Source: Candidatus Rhabdochlamydia oedothoracis | GTDB lineage: Bacteria; Chlamydiota; Chlamydiia; Chlamydiales; Rhabdochlamydiaceae | NCBI RefSeq assembly: GCF_019453995.1 | Contig: NZ_CP075587.1 | Span: forward strand, 930,001-994,000 | Reading direction: 5' to 3' | Length of the DNA: 64,000 nucleotides | Shown: one piece after another, positions 43,809 through 53,596 of the stretch | Position numbering within the stretch: the first letter of the stretch is position 1 | Layout of the letters: the number at the start of each line of letters is the position of its first letter | The notes under the pieces: generated by a model | The model's input: the letters and a program-made list of their open reading frames with translations, nothing else | The model's database searches: none | What the model was told of the DNA's origin: nothing | Translations under genes and position numbers: made by a program

Positions 43809-45638
43809 CTATTCCACAGTTACCGATTTAGCAAGATTACGTGGCTGATCGATATCAGTGCCTTTTTCCAGTGCTATAGAATAGGCAAAAAGCTGGGTAG
43901 CTACTGAATAGAGAATACAAGAGAGTGGATCTGGCGAGGAAGGAAGCCAGATCACCTGATTGGTAATCAAAGAAACATCTAAACAGCTTTTAGGAGCAAA
44001 TGCTAAAATAGGTGCATTTCGGGCTTGAATTTCCATTAAATTACTCAACATTTTTTTTATGGTGTGTTTGTTACCGCATAAGGCAATGACAGCTAAAGAG
44101 GGGTCAACAAGGGCAATGGGACCGTGTTTCATCTCTCCTGCTGGATAGGCCTGTGCATTGATATAGCTAATTTCTTTGAGCTTCAAAGCAGCTTCTAAGC
44201 TGGTGGGATACATATAGCTGCGTCCTAAAAAGAAGAAATGTTTTAGGTGTGCATATTGTTTAGCAAAATAGGAGATGGTGTCTTTTTGTTGCAAGATGGT
44301 CTCTATATGTTTAGGAATAGCCTCTATTTCATGGATCCAATACTGCCCTGTTTTTATATCCATTTGTCGCAATCTTGCCATTTGAAGACTAAATAAAAAA
44401 AGAACGATGAGTTGATTGATAAAGGCTTTTGTTGAGCAGACACTAATTTCTGCTCCTGCCTTTAAAAACAATGTGGAGTCTGCTTCCCTTACTAGGGTGG
44501 AATGAGCTACATTGCAAATTCCTAAAACCTTTGCCCCCATTTTTTTCACTTCTCTAACAGCGGCTAGGGTGTCTAGGGTTTCTCCTGACTGACTAATTGC
44601 GATCACTAATGTTTCTTTAGAGAGGATGGGATGGCTATAGCGAAATTCTGAAGCAATATGAGCTTGAGTGGGGATTCGCGCTTTTTCTTGAAAAAAAGCA
44701 GCAGCAAGTAATCCTGCATGCCAAGAAGAGCCACAAGCAATAATTAAGATTTGACGCACTTCTATTAAATCTTCTGTTGTAAAGAGAAGCTCTTCAAAAA
44801 AAACAGTCCCTTGCACATGTAAAAGCCGGTTGTGAAAAGCTTGTTGAATCGTTTTATGTTGCTCAAAGATTTCTTTGAGCATGAAATGGGGATAGCCATT
44901 TTTAGAAACAAGTGTTTTTTCTATTTCAAAATACTCTGTTGGCTTGTTAATTTGTGTATGTGTGTTATCGAATACTTGGATTTTTTGAGAAGAAATACAG
45001 GCTATTTCCTTGCTATGCAAGAACATTATCTCTAAATCTGGTTCACAAAAAGCATTTACATCTGAGGATATAAAAACCTCCTCATGAGCACAACCGATAG
45101 CAATGGAGTTCTGATAGGCAGCTACAATGATTTGATCTGGATGATCTTTATGAATGATAGCAAGAGCCCAAAAGCCTTTAAGCAAAGAAGTAGCATCTTT
45201 TACCGCGGCGAGTAAATCATTTCGGTAAAAATGAGAGATAAGCTGCGCTATCACCTCTGTATCTGTGTCTGAGTAAAAGTGCCTGCCTTTTTCTTGCAGC
45301 ATAGAGCGAAGAGCAAAATGGTTTTCAATGATGCCGTTATGCACCACAGCTAAGGACTGGGTTTGATCAAAATGAGGGTGGGCGTTTTCCTCTGTTGGTT
45401 TACCATGAGTAGCCCAACGAGTATGAGCAATAGCAAGATGTAGTTGATGATTTTGACACCGCTCAATTACCTGTTCTAAAGCGCTTAGCTTACCTACAGC
45501 TTTGTAGGTGATTAACATCCCTTTTTCCACGCCAGCCACTCCTGCAGAATCATACCCACGGTACTCGAGTTGTTTTAATCCTTTTAAGCAGGTTTTTGCA
45601 GGATTACGCGGACCAATATATGCAAATATACCACACAT
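43809..45638 (-). CDS. glmS: Glutamine-fructose-6-phosphate aminotransferase (isomerizing)
   Basis: I start at the second Met (ATG at 45636-45638) so that removal of Met exposes the N-terminal nucleophile Cys (C-G-I-F-A-Y-I-G); the frame opens two codons earlier. The N-terminal Ntn glutaminase domain has R-G-Y-D-S-A-G, H-T-R-W-A-T-H-G and H-N-G-I-I-E-N. Two SIS domains follow (S-Q-S-G-E-T-L-D-T, S-T-K-A-F-I-N-Q, L-G-R-S-Y-M-Y-P-T-S-L-E-A-A-L-K-L-K-E), with A-E-x-x-K-H-G-P-I-A-L and the C-terminal K-S-V-T-V-E. About 609 residues, normal length. First step of UDP-GlcNAc synthesis for lipopolysaccharide or peptidoglycan. Confidence 0.96.
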   Translation of the reverse strand: MCGIFAYIGPRNPAKTCLKGLKQLEYRGYDSAGVAGVEKGMLITYKAVGKLSALEQVIERCQNHQLHLAIAHTRWATHGKPTEENAHPHFDQTQSLAVVHNGIIENHFALRSMLQEKGRHFYSDTDTEVIAQLISHFYRNDLLAAVKDATSLLKGFWALAIIHKDHPDQIIVAAYQNSIAIGCAHEEVFISSDVNAFCEPDLEIMFLHSKEIACISSQKIQVFDNTHTQINKPTEYFEIEKTLVSKNGYPHFMLKEIFEQHKTIQQAFHNRLLHVQGTVFFEELLFTTEDLIEVRQILIIACGSSWHAGLLAAAFFQEKARIPTQAHIASEFRYSHPILSKETLVIAISQSGETLDTLAAVREVKKMGAKVLGICNVAHSTLVREADSTLFLKAGAEISVCSTKAFINQLIVLFLFSLQMARLRQMDIKTGQYWIHEIEAIPKHIETILQQKDTISYFAKQYAHLKHFFFLGRSYMYPTSLEAALKLKEISYINAQAYPAGEMKHGPIALVDPSLAVIALCGNKHTIKKMLSNLMEIQARNAPILAFAPKSCLDVSLITNQVIWLPSSPDPLSCILYSVATQLFAYSIALEKGTDIDQPRNLAKSVTVE

Positions 45639-45726
45639 AATCATTCTCTTTTTTTGTTTTCAAACTTAAGGTTAGCAGATTAGAGTACTTTCTAAAAGCG
45701 GATTCGATATACTAAGCATAAGTAAA

Positions 45727-45736
45727 GGGGGGGGGG
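45727..45736 (+). promoter_or_regulatory. Poly(G)10 tract at the ribosome-binding position
   Basis: Ten consecutive G (45727-45736) lie one base upstream of the ATG at 45738, preceded by TAAA. The tract takes the place of the Shine-Dalgarno sequence. Homopolymer G runs are slippage-prone and control phase-variable genes in chlamydiae, so a length change here would alter the ribosome-site spacing. Confidence 0.6.
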
Positions 45737-45737
45737 T

Positions 45738-46244
45738 ATGTCTTTTGTTCCTAAAAAAGTTTCTGAATCTGCTATTAATGATCAAACCTATAAAGTGTTT
45801 CCCAACGATCTTAATTCTAATGATACTGTATTCGGTGGGTTAGTGATGTCTATTTTAGACCGTGTTGCTTCAGTAGTAGCAGAAAGACACAGTGAGCGTA
45901 CCTGCGTAACAGCATCGGTTGATTCTATGCATTTTTTAGGACCAGCTCGTAGAGGAGATATTTTGGTCTTCAAGGCAGCAATTAATCGTAGTTGGAGAAC
46001 CTCTATGGAAATTGGCGTAAAAGTAGTAGCTGAGCAATATACTACAGGACGTAGTAAGCACATTTTATCTGCCTATTTTACTTTTGTAGCACTAGATGAC
46101 GCAGGAGCTCCTGTAGAGGTTCCACAAGTGCTCCCAGAAAGCGCCTTGGAAAAAAGACGTTATCAGGAAGCGGATGATCGCAGACAAAGACGTAAAAAAG
46201 AAAAAAAAGAACGAGAGAAAAAACGTCAAGAGATGAACTTTTAA
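45738..46244 (+). CDS. Acyl-CoA thioesterase (hotdog fold)
   Basis: 168 residues, single hotdog domain of the YciA/BACH type. [12 protein letters not shown] carries the catalytic Asn/Asp region, then [12 protein letters not shown] and [14 protein letters not shown]. It hydrolyses acyl-CoA to free acid. The last 35 residues are a highly charged Arg/Lys/Glu tail not normal for the family. The gene stands between the divergent glmS and the convergent methyltransferase, whose stop overlaps by 4 nt. Confidence 0.88.
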   Translation: MSFVPKKVSESAINDQTYKVFPNDLNSNDTVFGGLVMSILDRVASVVAERHSERTCVTASVDSMHFLGPARRGDILVFKAAINRSWRTSMEIGVKVVAEQYTTGRSKHILSAYFTFVALDDAGAPVEVPQVLPESALEKRRYQEADDRRQRRKKEKKEREKKRQEMNF

Positions 46245-47008
46245 ATCTTACGTGCAATAAGGGTCATAAAGAGAGGAAACTCTTTGCGTGAACGATTTTC
46301 CATACTAGCCATTTTTCCTTGACTTTTCTTATTCGAGCACCACTCTTGAATGAGATCTATCACAAAGCCAGCGTCTTTTAAAAGAGCGCTATAAGTAGAT
46401 AGTGGGTAATGAAATGACCAGATTGTTTCAGATTGGTTTTTAAGGCTAGGGTGTGTTTGGATAGGGATTTTCAAAGGAGTCATATAACAGTCCATTCGGC
46501 GATACTGTAGTTTTTTTGCTAGATCTATGCCCCAACTCGATTGTCTAGGGATGCGAAAACTTGGGTGGTTTAAAACTAAAATTAGCGGGGCATTTTTTTT
46601 AAGATGCTTCCAGGCGCTTTGAAGTAATGAGTTAACAGAGGATATATTTTGCAATGCGAGAATACAACATGCATGGCTGCACAGGATTTTTGGGATAGAT
46701 AAATCATGGGTAAAATCATGCACAAAAAATCGATGATTGCTGGATGCATTTTTTTGAGCGGATTGAATCAAAGAAGGAGAAGCATCGATTCCGATGTATT
46801 TCATTTGTCTAGGTAAATGACGAGCTAATACTCCTTGTCCACAGGCAAGATCTAATAAGAATCCATCGGGATCCGGATATTGTTCTAGCAGAGCTAAAAT
46901 CCCAGGAATAATGATTTCTTGATGATAGTAATGTCCTTCAATGCTAACTAACTTATCATACCAAGCGGAAGAGGATTCCCACGAAGTGTCTTGCTTATTC
47001 TTTTTCAT
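46241..47008 (-). CDS. Class I SAM-dependent methyltransferase
   Basis: 255 residues. Methyltransferase motif I is [10 protein letters not shown] (about 50-59), motif [14 protein letters not shown], and a post-I acidic residue lies in F-V-H-D-F-T. The substrate cannot be read from sequence; the general layout (Methyltransf_11/25) is of small-molecule or lipid methylases. Its start overlaps the amino-acid permease gene by 14 nt, so both are translated from one message. Confidence 0.82.
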   Translation of the reverse strand: MKKNKQDTSWESSSAWYDKLVSIEGHYYHQEIIIPGILALLEQYPDPDGFLLDLACGQGVLARHLPRQMKYIGIDASPSLIQSAQKNASSNHRFFVHDFTHDLSIPKILCSHACCILALQNISSVNSLLQSAWKHLKKNAPLILVLNHPSFRIPRQSSWGIDLAKKLQYRRMDCYMTPLKIPIQTHPSLKNQSETIWSFHYPLSTYSALLKDAGFVIDLIQEWCSNKKSQGKMASMENRSRKEFPLFMTLIARKI

Positions 47009-48416
47009 GAGATAAAAGACGTTTCCAATGTGGTTTTTGAAAAAAAAGTATTAAAGAAGGAGCAAAGCAACCAGCTAACACACCTACAATTAAAAAGCCC
47101 TCGTAAAATAAAAAACTACCCGTTTCTAATTGAGAAGGAGGAACAAAGCCAATTGCTATAGCAAAAAAAGAACTTAAGATTCCTAAACCTGAAATGAGCC
47201 AAATGCCTAATTTTCTGCCAGGGACTAAATAAGAGCGTTCGATATGAGGTTTAGTATAGCGCAGTTTAATAGCAGAGGCAAATAACAAGATATACATGAT
47301 CAGGTATAACTGAGCTACGATCACAGTCAGAATCCAAAAGGCACTGCTCACACTGGGCATACAGACAAATACAAGTGATAGAAAGGTGACAATAATAGCT
47401 TGTAAAATAAGCAAGTTGATAGGGACCGCTTTTCGATTCACTAAGCGAAATATAGGAGGTAAATCCCCTAATTTTGCTGCAGCTAATAGGCCTTTGGTTG
47501 GCCCTACAATCCACGTGCTCATAGATCCAAAGGCTCCAATGGCAACGAGCGCTGCAATATAGGGTGTAAGCCAGTTTAAATGATATCTGTCAAAAAAATA
47601 TACAAAAGCCTGCATAGAGCCCGCAACTAGACTTATTTCTTTTTGTGGAACAACGCTTGCAATAGATAATACGCCTAAAACCGACATGCTCAAAATGATA
47701 ACCACAGAGAATAGAATCGCCCTTGGATAATTTCTTTGTGGGTTTTTCACATCTCTAGCATGGGCTGCAGACATCTCTATTCCGCAAAAAGACAGAATGA
47801 CCCCTGTAAAAAATACCATGCTATCAATAGAGGTGATATTTGGGATTAAATGCTGTAAATCTAAAACAATCCCTAAAGGATTCCCTTGAAAGAACCAGAA
47901 AAGACCAAGGCCGATAATAAAGATTCCAGGAATGAAAGATCCAAGCATTACACTAATAGTGCTAATTAAGCTCGAGGCTTGCATGCCCATTAAATTTAAT
48001 AAAGTAGCTGACCAGAAGGAAATAAGAACCACAGCTAAGGTATACATATTATTACCAGCTAGTTCTGGTTTAAAAAGATAAGCTAATGTAGCTGCGATAA
48101 ACGAAAGAATAGTAGGATACCAGATCACATTTTCAATCCATTGAAGCCAGATAGCTAAAAATCCTATTTTTGCACCAAAAGCTTCTTTTACCCATACAAA
48201 TACTCCCCCTGTTTGAGGCCAGCCGGTAGCAAGTTCCGCAGATACAAGCGATAAGGGTAAAAAAAAGACCAAAGCTGCTAATAAAAGATAAAAAATAGAT
48301 GCAAAACCATATTCTGCTGTAATGGGCCAGTTTTTCACACTCCCAATAGCAGCTAAATTAATCATAGCTAAAGCAAAAACGCTAATACAACGCTTTGGAG
48401 AAAAATTTTTCTTCAT
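46995..48416 (-). CDS. APC-family amino acid antiporter (GadC/XasA-like), copy 1
   Basis: 473 residues with about 12 membrane spans. Near the N-terminus are S-A-E-L-A-T-G-W-P-Q-T-G-G-V-F-V-W-V (APC substrate loop) and F-G-A-K-I-G-F-L-A-I-W-L-Q-W, followed by F-C-G-I-E-M-S-A-A-H-A-R-D-V-K-N-P. Best fit is the glutamate/GABA or arginine/agmatine antiporter branch. A paralogue lies at 58476-59888; the two share the same pattern throughout. Acquires amino acids from the host or exchanges them. Cotranscribed with the methyltransferase. Confidence 0.88.
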   Translation of the reverse strand: MKKNFSPKRCISVFALAMINLAAIGSVKNWPITAEYGFASIFYLLLAALVFFLPLSLVSAELATGWPQTGGVFVWVKEAFGAKIGFLAIWLQWIENVIWYPTILSFIAATLAYLFKPELAGNNMYTLAVVLISFWSATLLNLMGMQASSLISTISVMLGSFIPGIFIIGLGLFWFFQGNPLGIVLDLQHLIPNITSIDSMVFFTGVILSFCGIEMSAAHARDVKNPQRNYPRAILFSVVIILSMSVLGVLSIASVVPQKEISLVAGSMQAFVYFFDRYHLNWLTPYIAALVAIGAFGSMSTWIVGPTKGLLAAAKLGDLPPIFRLVNRKAVPINLLILQAIIVTFLSLVFVCMPSVSSAFWILTVIVAQLYLIMYILLFASAIKLRYTKPHIERSYLVPGRKLGIWLISGLGILSSFFAIAIGFVPPSQLETGSFLFYEGFLIVGVLAGCFAPSLILFFQKPHWKRLLSHEKE

Positions 48417-48492
48417 AATCAGATTTCTTATATTAAAAGGAATATATATTATCTAAAAAATAGAATAAAGTACAGTTATTAGGAGATTTTTT

Positions 48493-49764
48493 TTGATTAA
48501 TCAAGAATCTTTAGATGCATTGAAATTAGCCCAATACACTTCTTGTTTTAAGAAGCCTCTTTATCAAGGTTATGCATTCTCTCAATTTCCTCAAACCATT
48601 ATGCGTTTGCTATCTAAGCAGCCTAAAGGAGGCTTGCCAAAATCTGCAATAGCAGATAGCTATGGAGACTATGATGGTGTGGTGCTTTTTCTTATCGATG
48701 GTTTTGGATGGGAATTTTTTGAAAAATATTTACCCTCTTGTCCTTTTCTAAAACGAGTGGTAGAAGAGGGAGTGGTTTCTAAGATCTCTTCTCAATTCCC
48801 ATCTACAACAGCGGCTCATGTAACTACAATACACACTGGCCTAAATGTGGGAGAGACAGGAATTTATGAATGGTTTTACTACGAGCCCCTTATAGAGAAA
48901 ATCATTACTCCTTTGCTTTTTTCTTATGCGGGAGATAAATCTGCTAATCAGTTAATTCCAAAGTACGATCCCAAACAGATTTTTCCCTTTAAGACATTTT
49001 ATCAAAAATTGCTTACCCAGAATATTGCGAGTTATGTATTCCAAAGCGATAAGATTGCTCATTCCTCTTATTCTAAGGCTTTATGTGAAGCAGCAACGAT
49101 GGTTCCTTACGTAACATTTTCTTCTGCTTTAAACTCATTAGTAGATCTATGTTGCAATCCTAAACAAACTCCTTTTTATTGTTTTATCTACCTTGCAGAT
49201 ATCGATTCAATGGGACATCGACATGGTATTACATCCGATTTTTTCTCTAATGCTGTATTGAATTGTTGGAATCTTATTGAAACGAACTTTTGGACACCCC
49301 TTCGCAAGTCTGGAAAGCGTATTGCGACTTTATTTACAGCGGATCATGGAATGAGCCCTGTAGATCCCGATAAAACAATTTATTTAAATCGGTTTGTTCC
49401 TTCTATTCTTCTTGCCATGAAAAAAGACAGCCAAGGCAGGATATTAGCTCCTGCTGGTTCTTGTAGAGATTTATTTTTACATGTCCAAGAGGAAAAACTG
49501 TTAGAAACCGCAAGCTTTTTAGAAAAAAAGTTAAAAGGCATAGCTGATGTTGTTTTGACCAAAAAAATGGTGAAAGAAAAATTTTTTGGTGGAGCTTCAG
49601 AAAGATTGCAACAAAGATTAGCCAATCTAGTGATTCTACCTTATTTTAGCGAAGCTGTTTGGTGGTTTGAAAAAAATCGTTTTGAACAACATTTTTTTGC
49701 AGCTCATGGGGGATTAACTCCCCAAGAAATGGAATCTATCTGTCTCTTTTTGCCACATAGATAG
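48493..49764 (+). CDS. Type I phosphodiesterase/nucleotide pyrophosphatase-family protein
   Basis: 423 residues starting at a TTG (48493) with AGGAG 9 nt before; no ATG is nearby. Alkaline-phosphatase fold of PF01663. First metal Asp is in F-L-I-D-G-F-G-W. The Thr nucleophile is in Q-F-P-S-T-T-A-A-H-V-T-T. Further metal ligands are in A-D-I-D-S-M-G-H-R-H-G and T-A-D-H-G-M-S-P, and the last His is in F-A-A-H-G-G. All are present. No signal peptide is visible, so it is probably cytosolic. Substrate unknown. It is divergent from the antiporter gene and followed by a strong terminator. Confidence 0.87.
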   Translation: MINQESLDALKLAQYTSCFKKPLYQGYAFSQFPQTIMRLLSKQPKGGLPKSAIADSYGDYDGVVLFLIDGFGWEFFEKYLPSCPFLKRVVEEGVVSKISSQFPSTTAAHVTTIHTGLNVGETGIYEWFYYEPLIEKIITPLLFSYAGDKSANQLIPKYDPKQIFPFKTFYQKLLTQNIASYVFQSDKIAHSSYSKALCEAATMVPYVTFSSALNSLVDLCCNPKQTPFYCFIYLADIDSMGHRHGITSDFFSNAVLNCWNLIETNFWTPLRKSGKRIATLFTADHGMSPVDPDKTIYLNRFVPSILLAMKKDSQGRILAPAGSCRDLFLHVQEEKLLETASFLEKKLKGIADVVLTKKMVKEKFFGGASERLQQRLANLVILPYFSEAVWWFEKNRFEQHFFAAHGGLTPQEMESICLFLPHR

Positions 49765-49767
49765 AAA

Positions 49768-49806
49768 AAAAAGCCTTATTTCTAAAAAAAATAAGGCTTT
49801 TTTTTC
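49768..49806. terminator. Bidirectional rho-independent terminator
   Basis: AAAGCCTTATTT / AAATAAGGCTTT stem with a short A-rich loop, followed by a T run on the plus strand and, read from the other side, also by T residues. It separates the phosphodiesterase gene from the convergent 606-residue gene. Confidence 0.85.
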
Positions 49807-49808
49807 TT

Positions 49809-51629
49809 TTATTTTTTTAAAGAAACCCAAGTTTTCTTATTTCCTCTTGTTTTATTAATTAATTCATGAGGGTTATTTGCATCGATAACAGATCCAGATC
49901 TTTGTAAAATTACAACATCTTTAATATGCCATTCTTTCAATTCTCCGTCTTGTACAAATAAGCAGGGTCCATTTTTAAGAACTACAATATTTTCGAGATA
50001 ATCTATCGATAGTATGGTGTATGTATTCTTATTTGAGCTCTTACAAATGAAATTGGCTCGTACGGATTTTTTATGATTAGTAAGAGTGTAATCGAGTTTT
50101 TCTCCACGCATGGTGTATTTAGAGAAGATATTGGTATTATCGATAGTAATGGGATCCTGTTCTTTCCAATCTTTTACAAGATTAATATCGGCCGGCCGGA
50201 TTTTCCATGTTGTTGTATAGGGCTCTGCATATTCTCCATCTTCTGATAATTCTGTGTGTTGTATTTCCATTAACCCTTCAGCTTTGTTAAAATAAAGTAA
50301 CTGATTTTCGATAGTGCTTTCAGTCTTAGAGCTTGTTAAAAGGTTAGATATATTGGCTTTTTGGCTATTTATAATATATTCATATTGCGGATAAATTAAA
50401 GAATTTTCTTCTTCACAGCTATTTAATAATGCTTGAATTTTATCTAGTGAGCTTAATTCTACTTTATCGATATTTTCCTCTTGAAGCGAGTTTTGTCTTA
50501 TAAAATTGCAGGAAAAATTATGGAGCTCTTCTAATTGATCTCTTAAAAAAGCTTTCTCTTCTTTGGATAAAAATTCTTTTTTTGAATTATAAATCATATA
50601 AATGGTATTCAAGCAGCGCTTAATCTGATCAAGTTGAATATCTAATTTAAGCCTACTCTCTTCACCTAGCCCTTCCCTAGGTTCATGTTGAGAACAAATT
50701 GCTAAAGATTTATAAAGTTGGATGAATTGATTTTCTAAAATTTCTTTGCTAACTTCTTCTAAGCTCTCATCATAGGGTATTTCTACATCTCTATGATGGG
50801 ATATAAGACTTTGTAATAGTTCAGATTGATGGATTGTATTTATCTCATCTAAACAATCCCAAATTTGATTAAATTGATTATCTAATTCTACCTTTGTTGG
50901 GGAGGACTCGTCTGGGAAAGGTTTAGATGTTGCATCTGTGTCTTTCTTAACAAGATACAGGGTTTCATTGCTTAATGCAGTTGTATTACTTGAAATGGAT
51001 GAATCTTCTGCTAGAAAGCTTTGAGAAAAGACGAGAAGTTCTTTTAATTGATGGCTTAAAAAAAGTTGATCGCTTTTTGATAGAGCTTTCTCTTTATAAA
51101 GGTCATGAACTCTATTTACGCACTTGCAAATTTCCGCGAATTGTATTTTTAATACGACTTGAAGATTTTCATCTAGCTCTTCTTTAAATTGATACTTTGA
51201 AAGTGCTTCCAAGTCATCATAAAAGTCGATGAATTGAACAAGTATATCGTGTGTTAAATCTTGTTGAGATTTGCTTGCATCGTATGGAATAGGATTTTCA
51301 AGGTTTTCTTGATGTTGTAATAGAGCTCTTTGTAATAATTCAGATGGATAGATTTTATTTATTTTCTCCAAACGGTGCCAAATGTGATAGAATTGGTTGC
51401 TTAATTCAACTGATGGATCAAAGTTTGGATCCTGATCCTGACTCGTTATCTCAGGATACTTCCGATCATGTTCCTCGTTTGCCCAATAGGTATCGGATGC
51501 TTTGCTTATTTCGTGGTCTGGAACCACAACAAAACTATCATTACTACTGGCATCTGAGCCTGTAGCAGTTGCTACTGCAGTTAAGCAAATATTAATAGAT
51601 AAGAGCAGTTGTGTGTATTTTTTTGGCAT
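49809..51629 (-). CDS. Secreted protein with internal duplication, unknown function
   Basis: 606 residues. A signal peptide (L-L-L-S-I-N-I-C-L-T-A-V-A-T-A) cleaves around residue 24. Two homologous helical halves follow: about 75-205 (L-S-N-Q-F-Y-H-I-W-H-R-L-E-K-I, E-L-L-Q-R-A-L-L) and about 250-375 (L-D-N-Q-F-N-Q-I-W-D-C-L-D-E-I, E-L-L-Q-S-L-I-S). They share L-S-K-S-D / L-S-K-E-E then L-K-E-L-L / L-E-E-L-H. The last 170 residues form a different beta-rich region with T-T-W-K-I-R-P. I recognise no family. Periplasmic or exported in place. Confidence 0.7.
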   Translation of the reverse strand: MPKKYTQLLLSINICLTAVATATGSDASSNDSFVVVPDHEISKASDTYWANEEHDRKYPEITSQDQDPNFDPSVELSNQFYHIWHRLEKINKIYPSELLQRALLQHQENLENPIPYDASKSQQDLTHDILVQFIDFYDDLEALSKYQFKEELDENLQVVLKIQFAEICKCVNRVHDLYKEKALSKSDQLFLSHQLKELLVFSQSFLAEDSSISSNTTALSNETLYLVKKDTDATSKPFPDESSPTKVELDNQFNQIWDCLDEINTIHQSELLQSLISHHRDVEIPYDESLEEVSKEILENQFIQLYKSLAICSQHEPREGLGEESRLKLDIQLDQIKRCLNTIYMIYNSKKEFLSKEEKAFLRDQLEELHNFSCNFIRQNSLQEENIDKVELSSLDKIQALLNSCEEENSLIYPQYEYIINSQKANISNLLTSSKTESTIENQLLYFNKAEGLMEIQHTELSEDGEYAEPYTTTWKIRPADINLVKDWKEQDPITIDNTNIFSKYTMRGEKLDYTLTNHKKSVRANFICKSSNKNTYTILSIDYLENIVVLKNGPCLFVQDGELKEWHIKDVVILQRSGSVIDANNPHELINKTRGNKKTWVSLKK

Positions 51630-51927
51630 AAAGCACCCATATTTCGATGATTGGAAAAATTATTTCTCATTTTTCTTAAGAAAGTAATTTGTCAAACTAG
51701 CAAATTGTTCTTTTCGCGCAAATAAAAAAGCTCTATTTTTTTTATTTTTTTATTTTAATTAGTATTTTTTACAATTAAAAACATATTAATTTATACAATC
51801 TAGTTAATTGACAAATTAAAAATATAAATATATTATTAAGTTAACGGAGCTTGAGCTAAAGACTCATATAAAAGCTTTCCGTAAACAATTTTATAGTAAA
51901 CATGTCTTAATATAAGGAAGGTGTCAC

Positions 51928-52545
51928 ATGTCAACTAAGCAATTAGGTGGCCAATCCACTTCAAGAACCAAACAATTAGGAAGTCCTAAGATAAATAAAC
52001 AGTTAAATGTTCGAGATACTTCAAATAAAGAGCTTGAAATCCCAACAAGCATCCCTGTCATCTCTTCTATTGCTGAAGAGAAAATAGATAAGCCTCAAAC
52101 TGTTAATTCTAAGCAGGATTTGAGTAATCGCTTTGAGTTTTATGTTGGTAAAGAACGAATGACATTGCGCAATGAAGATTTGCAAAGAATTAGAGAATTA
52201 CAAGATTCTAACGATCAATTACAACGCCAAGTTGCCATGCAAAAACAAGAGCTATTCCAGGTAGCAGATAGCCTTAAGTTATCGGCTGAAATTGAACAAG
52301 CTATGTGCATGATTGCGCGCAATGCTGGAGAGGTGTTAAGCCTTTATTCAGATAATGAATCACGTTTACGTCGTATTAGTGCATTGGAAAACAAGAACAT
52401 TAATTTACAACAAGATATGTCAGATTTGCTTGGTAAGGTTGCTACTTGCCATGAGATGCATCAAAAAACACAGTTTGCAAAAGAGTATTTTCTTAAAAAA
52501 GCAGAATATGATAGAAATACAGCGGAGATTCAGAGACTAAAATAG
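51928..52545 (+). CDS. Coiled-coil protein, possible secreted effector
   Basis: 205 residues, AAGGAAGG ribosome site. The first 75 residues are Ser/Thr/Lys/Gln-rich and disordered, with a repeated K-Q-L-G element (residues 4-7 and 15-18). The rest (about 90-200) is a long coiled coil (I-R-E-L-Q-D-S-N-D-Q-L-Q-R-Q-V, then I-S-A-L-E-N-K-N-I-N-L-Q-Q). There is no membrane segment. This composition is common among type III substrates, but no motif proves it. Confidence 0.65.
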   Translation: MSTKQLGGQSTSRTKQLGSPKINKQLNVRDTSNKELEIPTSIPVISSIAEEKIDKPQTVNSKQDLSNRFEFYVGKERMTLRNEDLQRIRELQDSNDQLQRQVAMQKQELFQVADSLKLSAEIEQAMCMIARNAGEVLSLYSDNESRLRRISALENKNINLQQDMSDLLGKVATCHEMHQKTQFAKEYFLKKAEYDRNTAEIQRLK

Positions 52546-52573
52546 AAAACCCTTTTCAAGACATGTATGCTAT

Positions 52574-52597
52574 AAGAACCTCAATTGAGGTTCTTAA
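52574..52597 (+). terminator. Palindrome after the coiled-coil gene
   Basis: AAGAACCTCAATTGAGGTTCTT, a perfect 22-bp palindrome 28 nt after the stop codon. It lacks a long T run, so termination is likely but not certain. Confidence 0.5.
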
Positions 52598-52734
52598 GTT
52601 TCTATCTTTGAAGAAATTTATGAGTTAAAGCAACTTTTTCGCAAAGTTATAGGCATTTAAAAAATTATATTTTCAAGTTTGAAGTGCACAGAAGAATTAA
52701 AAAAAGAATAGGCAGGCGATGAAAGGAGCTCTAT

Positions 52735-53268
52735 TGTGATTTTTAACAATCAAACACAAAAAGAGACCTTGCCTAAAGGCTACCATCACCTAACCTATGA
52801 CTAAAGATTTCAGATTTATATTTTACAAGCTAGAGGAGATACATCTAGCTCAGTAGCAACCATTCTAAAAGTTCATCATAGCACTATTAGTAGGGAGCTT
52901 AAGAGAAATAAAGGACAACGAGGATACCGTCATCAGCAAGCTCAAGAAAAAGCATTTCTTAGAAAAAATTCTCAGCCCAATAAAAAATGATTCCTCGAAT
53001 AGTTACCAGTATTGAAGAAAAAATCAAGTTGCAATGGAGCCCTATACAGATATCCGGATGGTTTAAAAGACATGGTAAAGAACATGTTAGTCATGAGACC
53101 ATCTATAATCTCACATCTTAAGGGAGGATAGCTTTATAGAGAGCTCCTTTCATCGAGGGAAAAAATATTATACTAAATAACAGACCTAGAAAGGCTCTTA
53201 ACTTCGAAACTCCAATAGAAGCGTTTAGGAGATTATCTACAAACATGCTATGCTCGGGTGCACAATAG
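52735..53268 (+). pseudogene. IS30-family transposase relic
   Basis: Readable pieces include K-G-Y-H-H-L-T-Y-D, then I-L-Q-A-R-G-D-T-S-S-S-V-A-T and H-H-S-T-I-S-R-E-L-K-R-N (the IS30 N-terminal HTH). After stops near 52800 and 52988 more fragments follow in other frames. The C-terminal end is N-R-P-R-K-A-L-N-F-E-T-P-I-E-A-F. The DDE core is mostly deleted between about 53120 and 53170. Confidence 0.75.
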
Positions 53269-53366
53269 ATGTTTTTTTAAGTATTTATATGTTCTTTTTC
53301 GTGCACTTCGAGGTTGAAAGGGCCCTTTAGGGACTAAACACGAAAACCATTTAAGATGATAAAAGA

Positions 53367-53398
53367 CGCGCTTGCCTTTCGGGAAGGCGTCCTGAGGG
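53367..53398 (-). terminator. Terminator after tRNA-Leu
   Basis: On the minus strand, GACGCCTTCCCGAAAGGC and GCGCGTC form a G/C-rich hairpin followed by TTTTATC, about 5 nt after the tRNA 3' end. Confidence 0.65.
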
Positions 53399-53401
53399 GT
53401 A

Positions 53402-53482
<81 letters not shown>

Positions 53483-53596
53483 AAAGAAGTAATTTAGAGA
53501 AAATAAGCTCTTTTCGTCAACTGATTTTTAAATAGTTGTTATTTTAACCTTTTTAAGCTCATACTTAAGCGAAAAAAAAGCAAAAGAGCGATCCTT

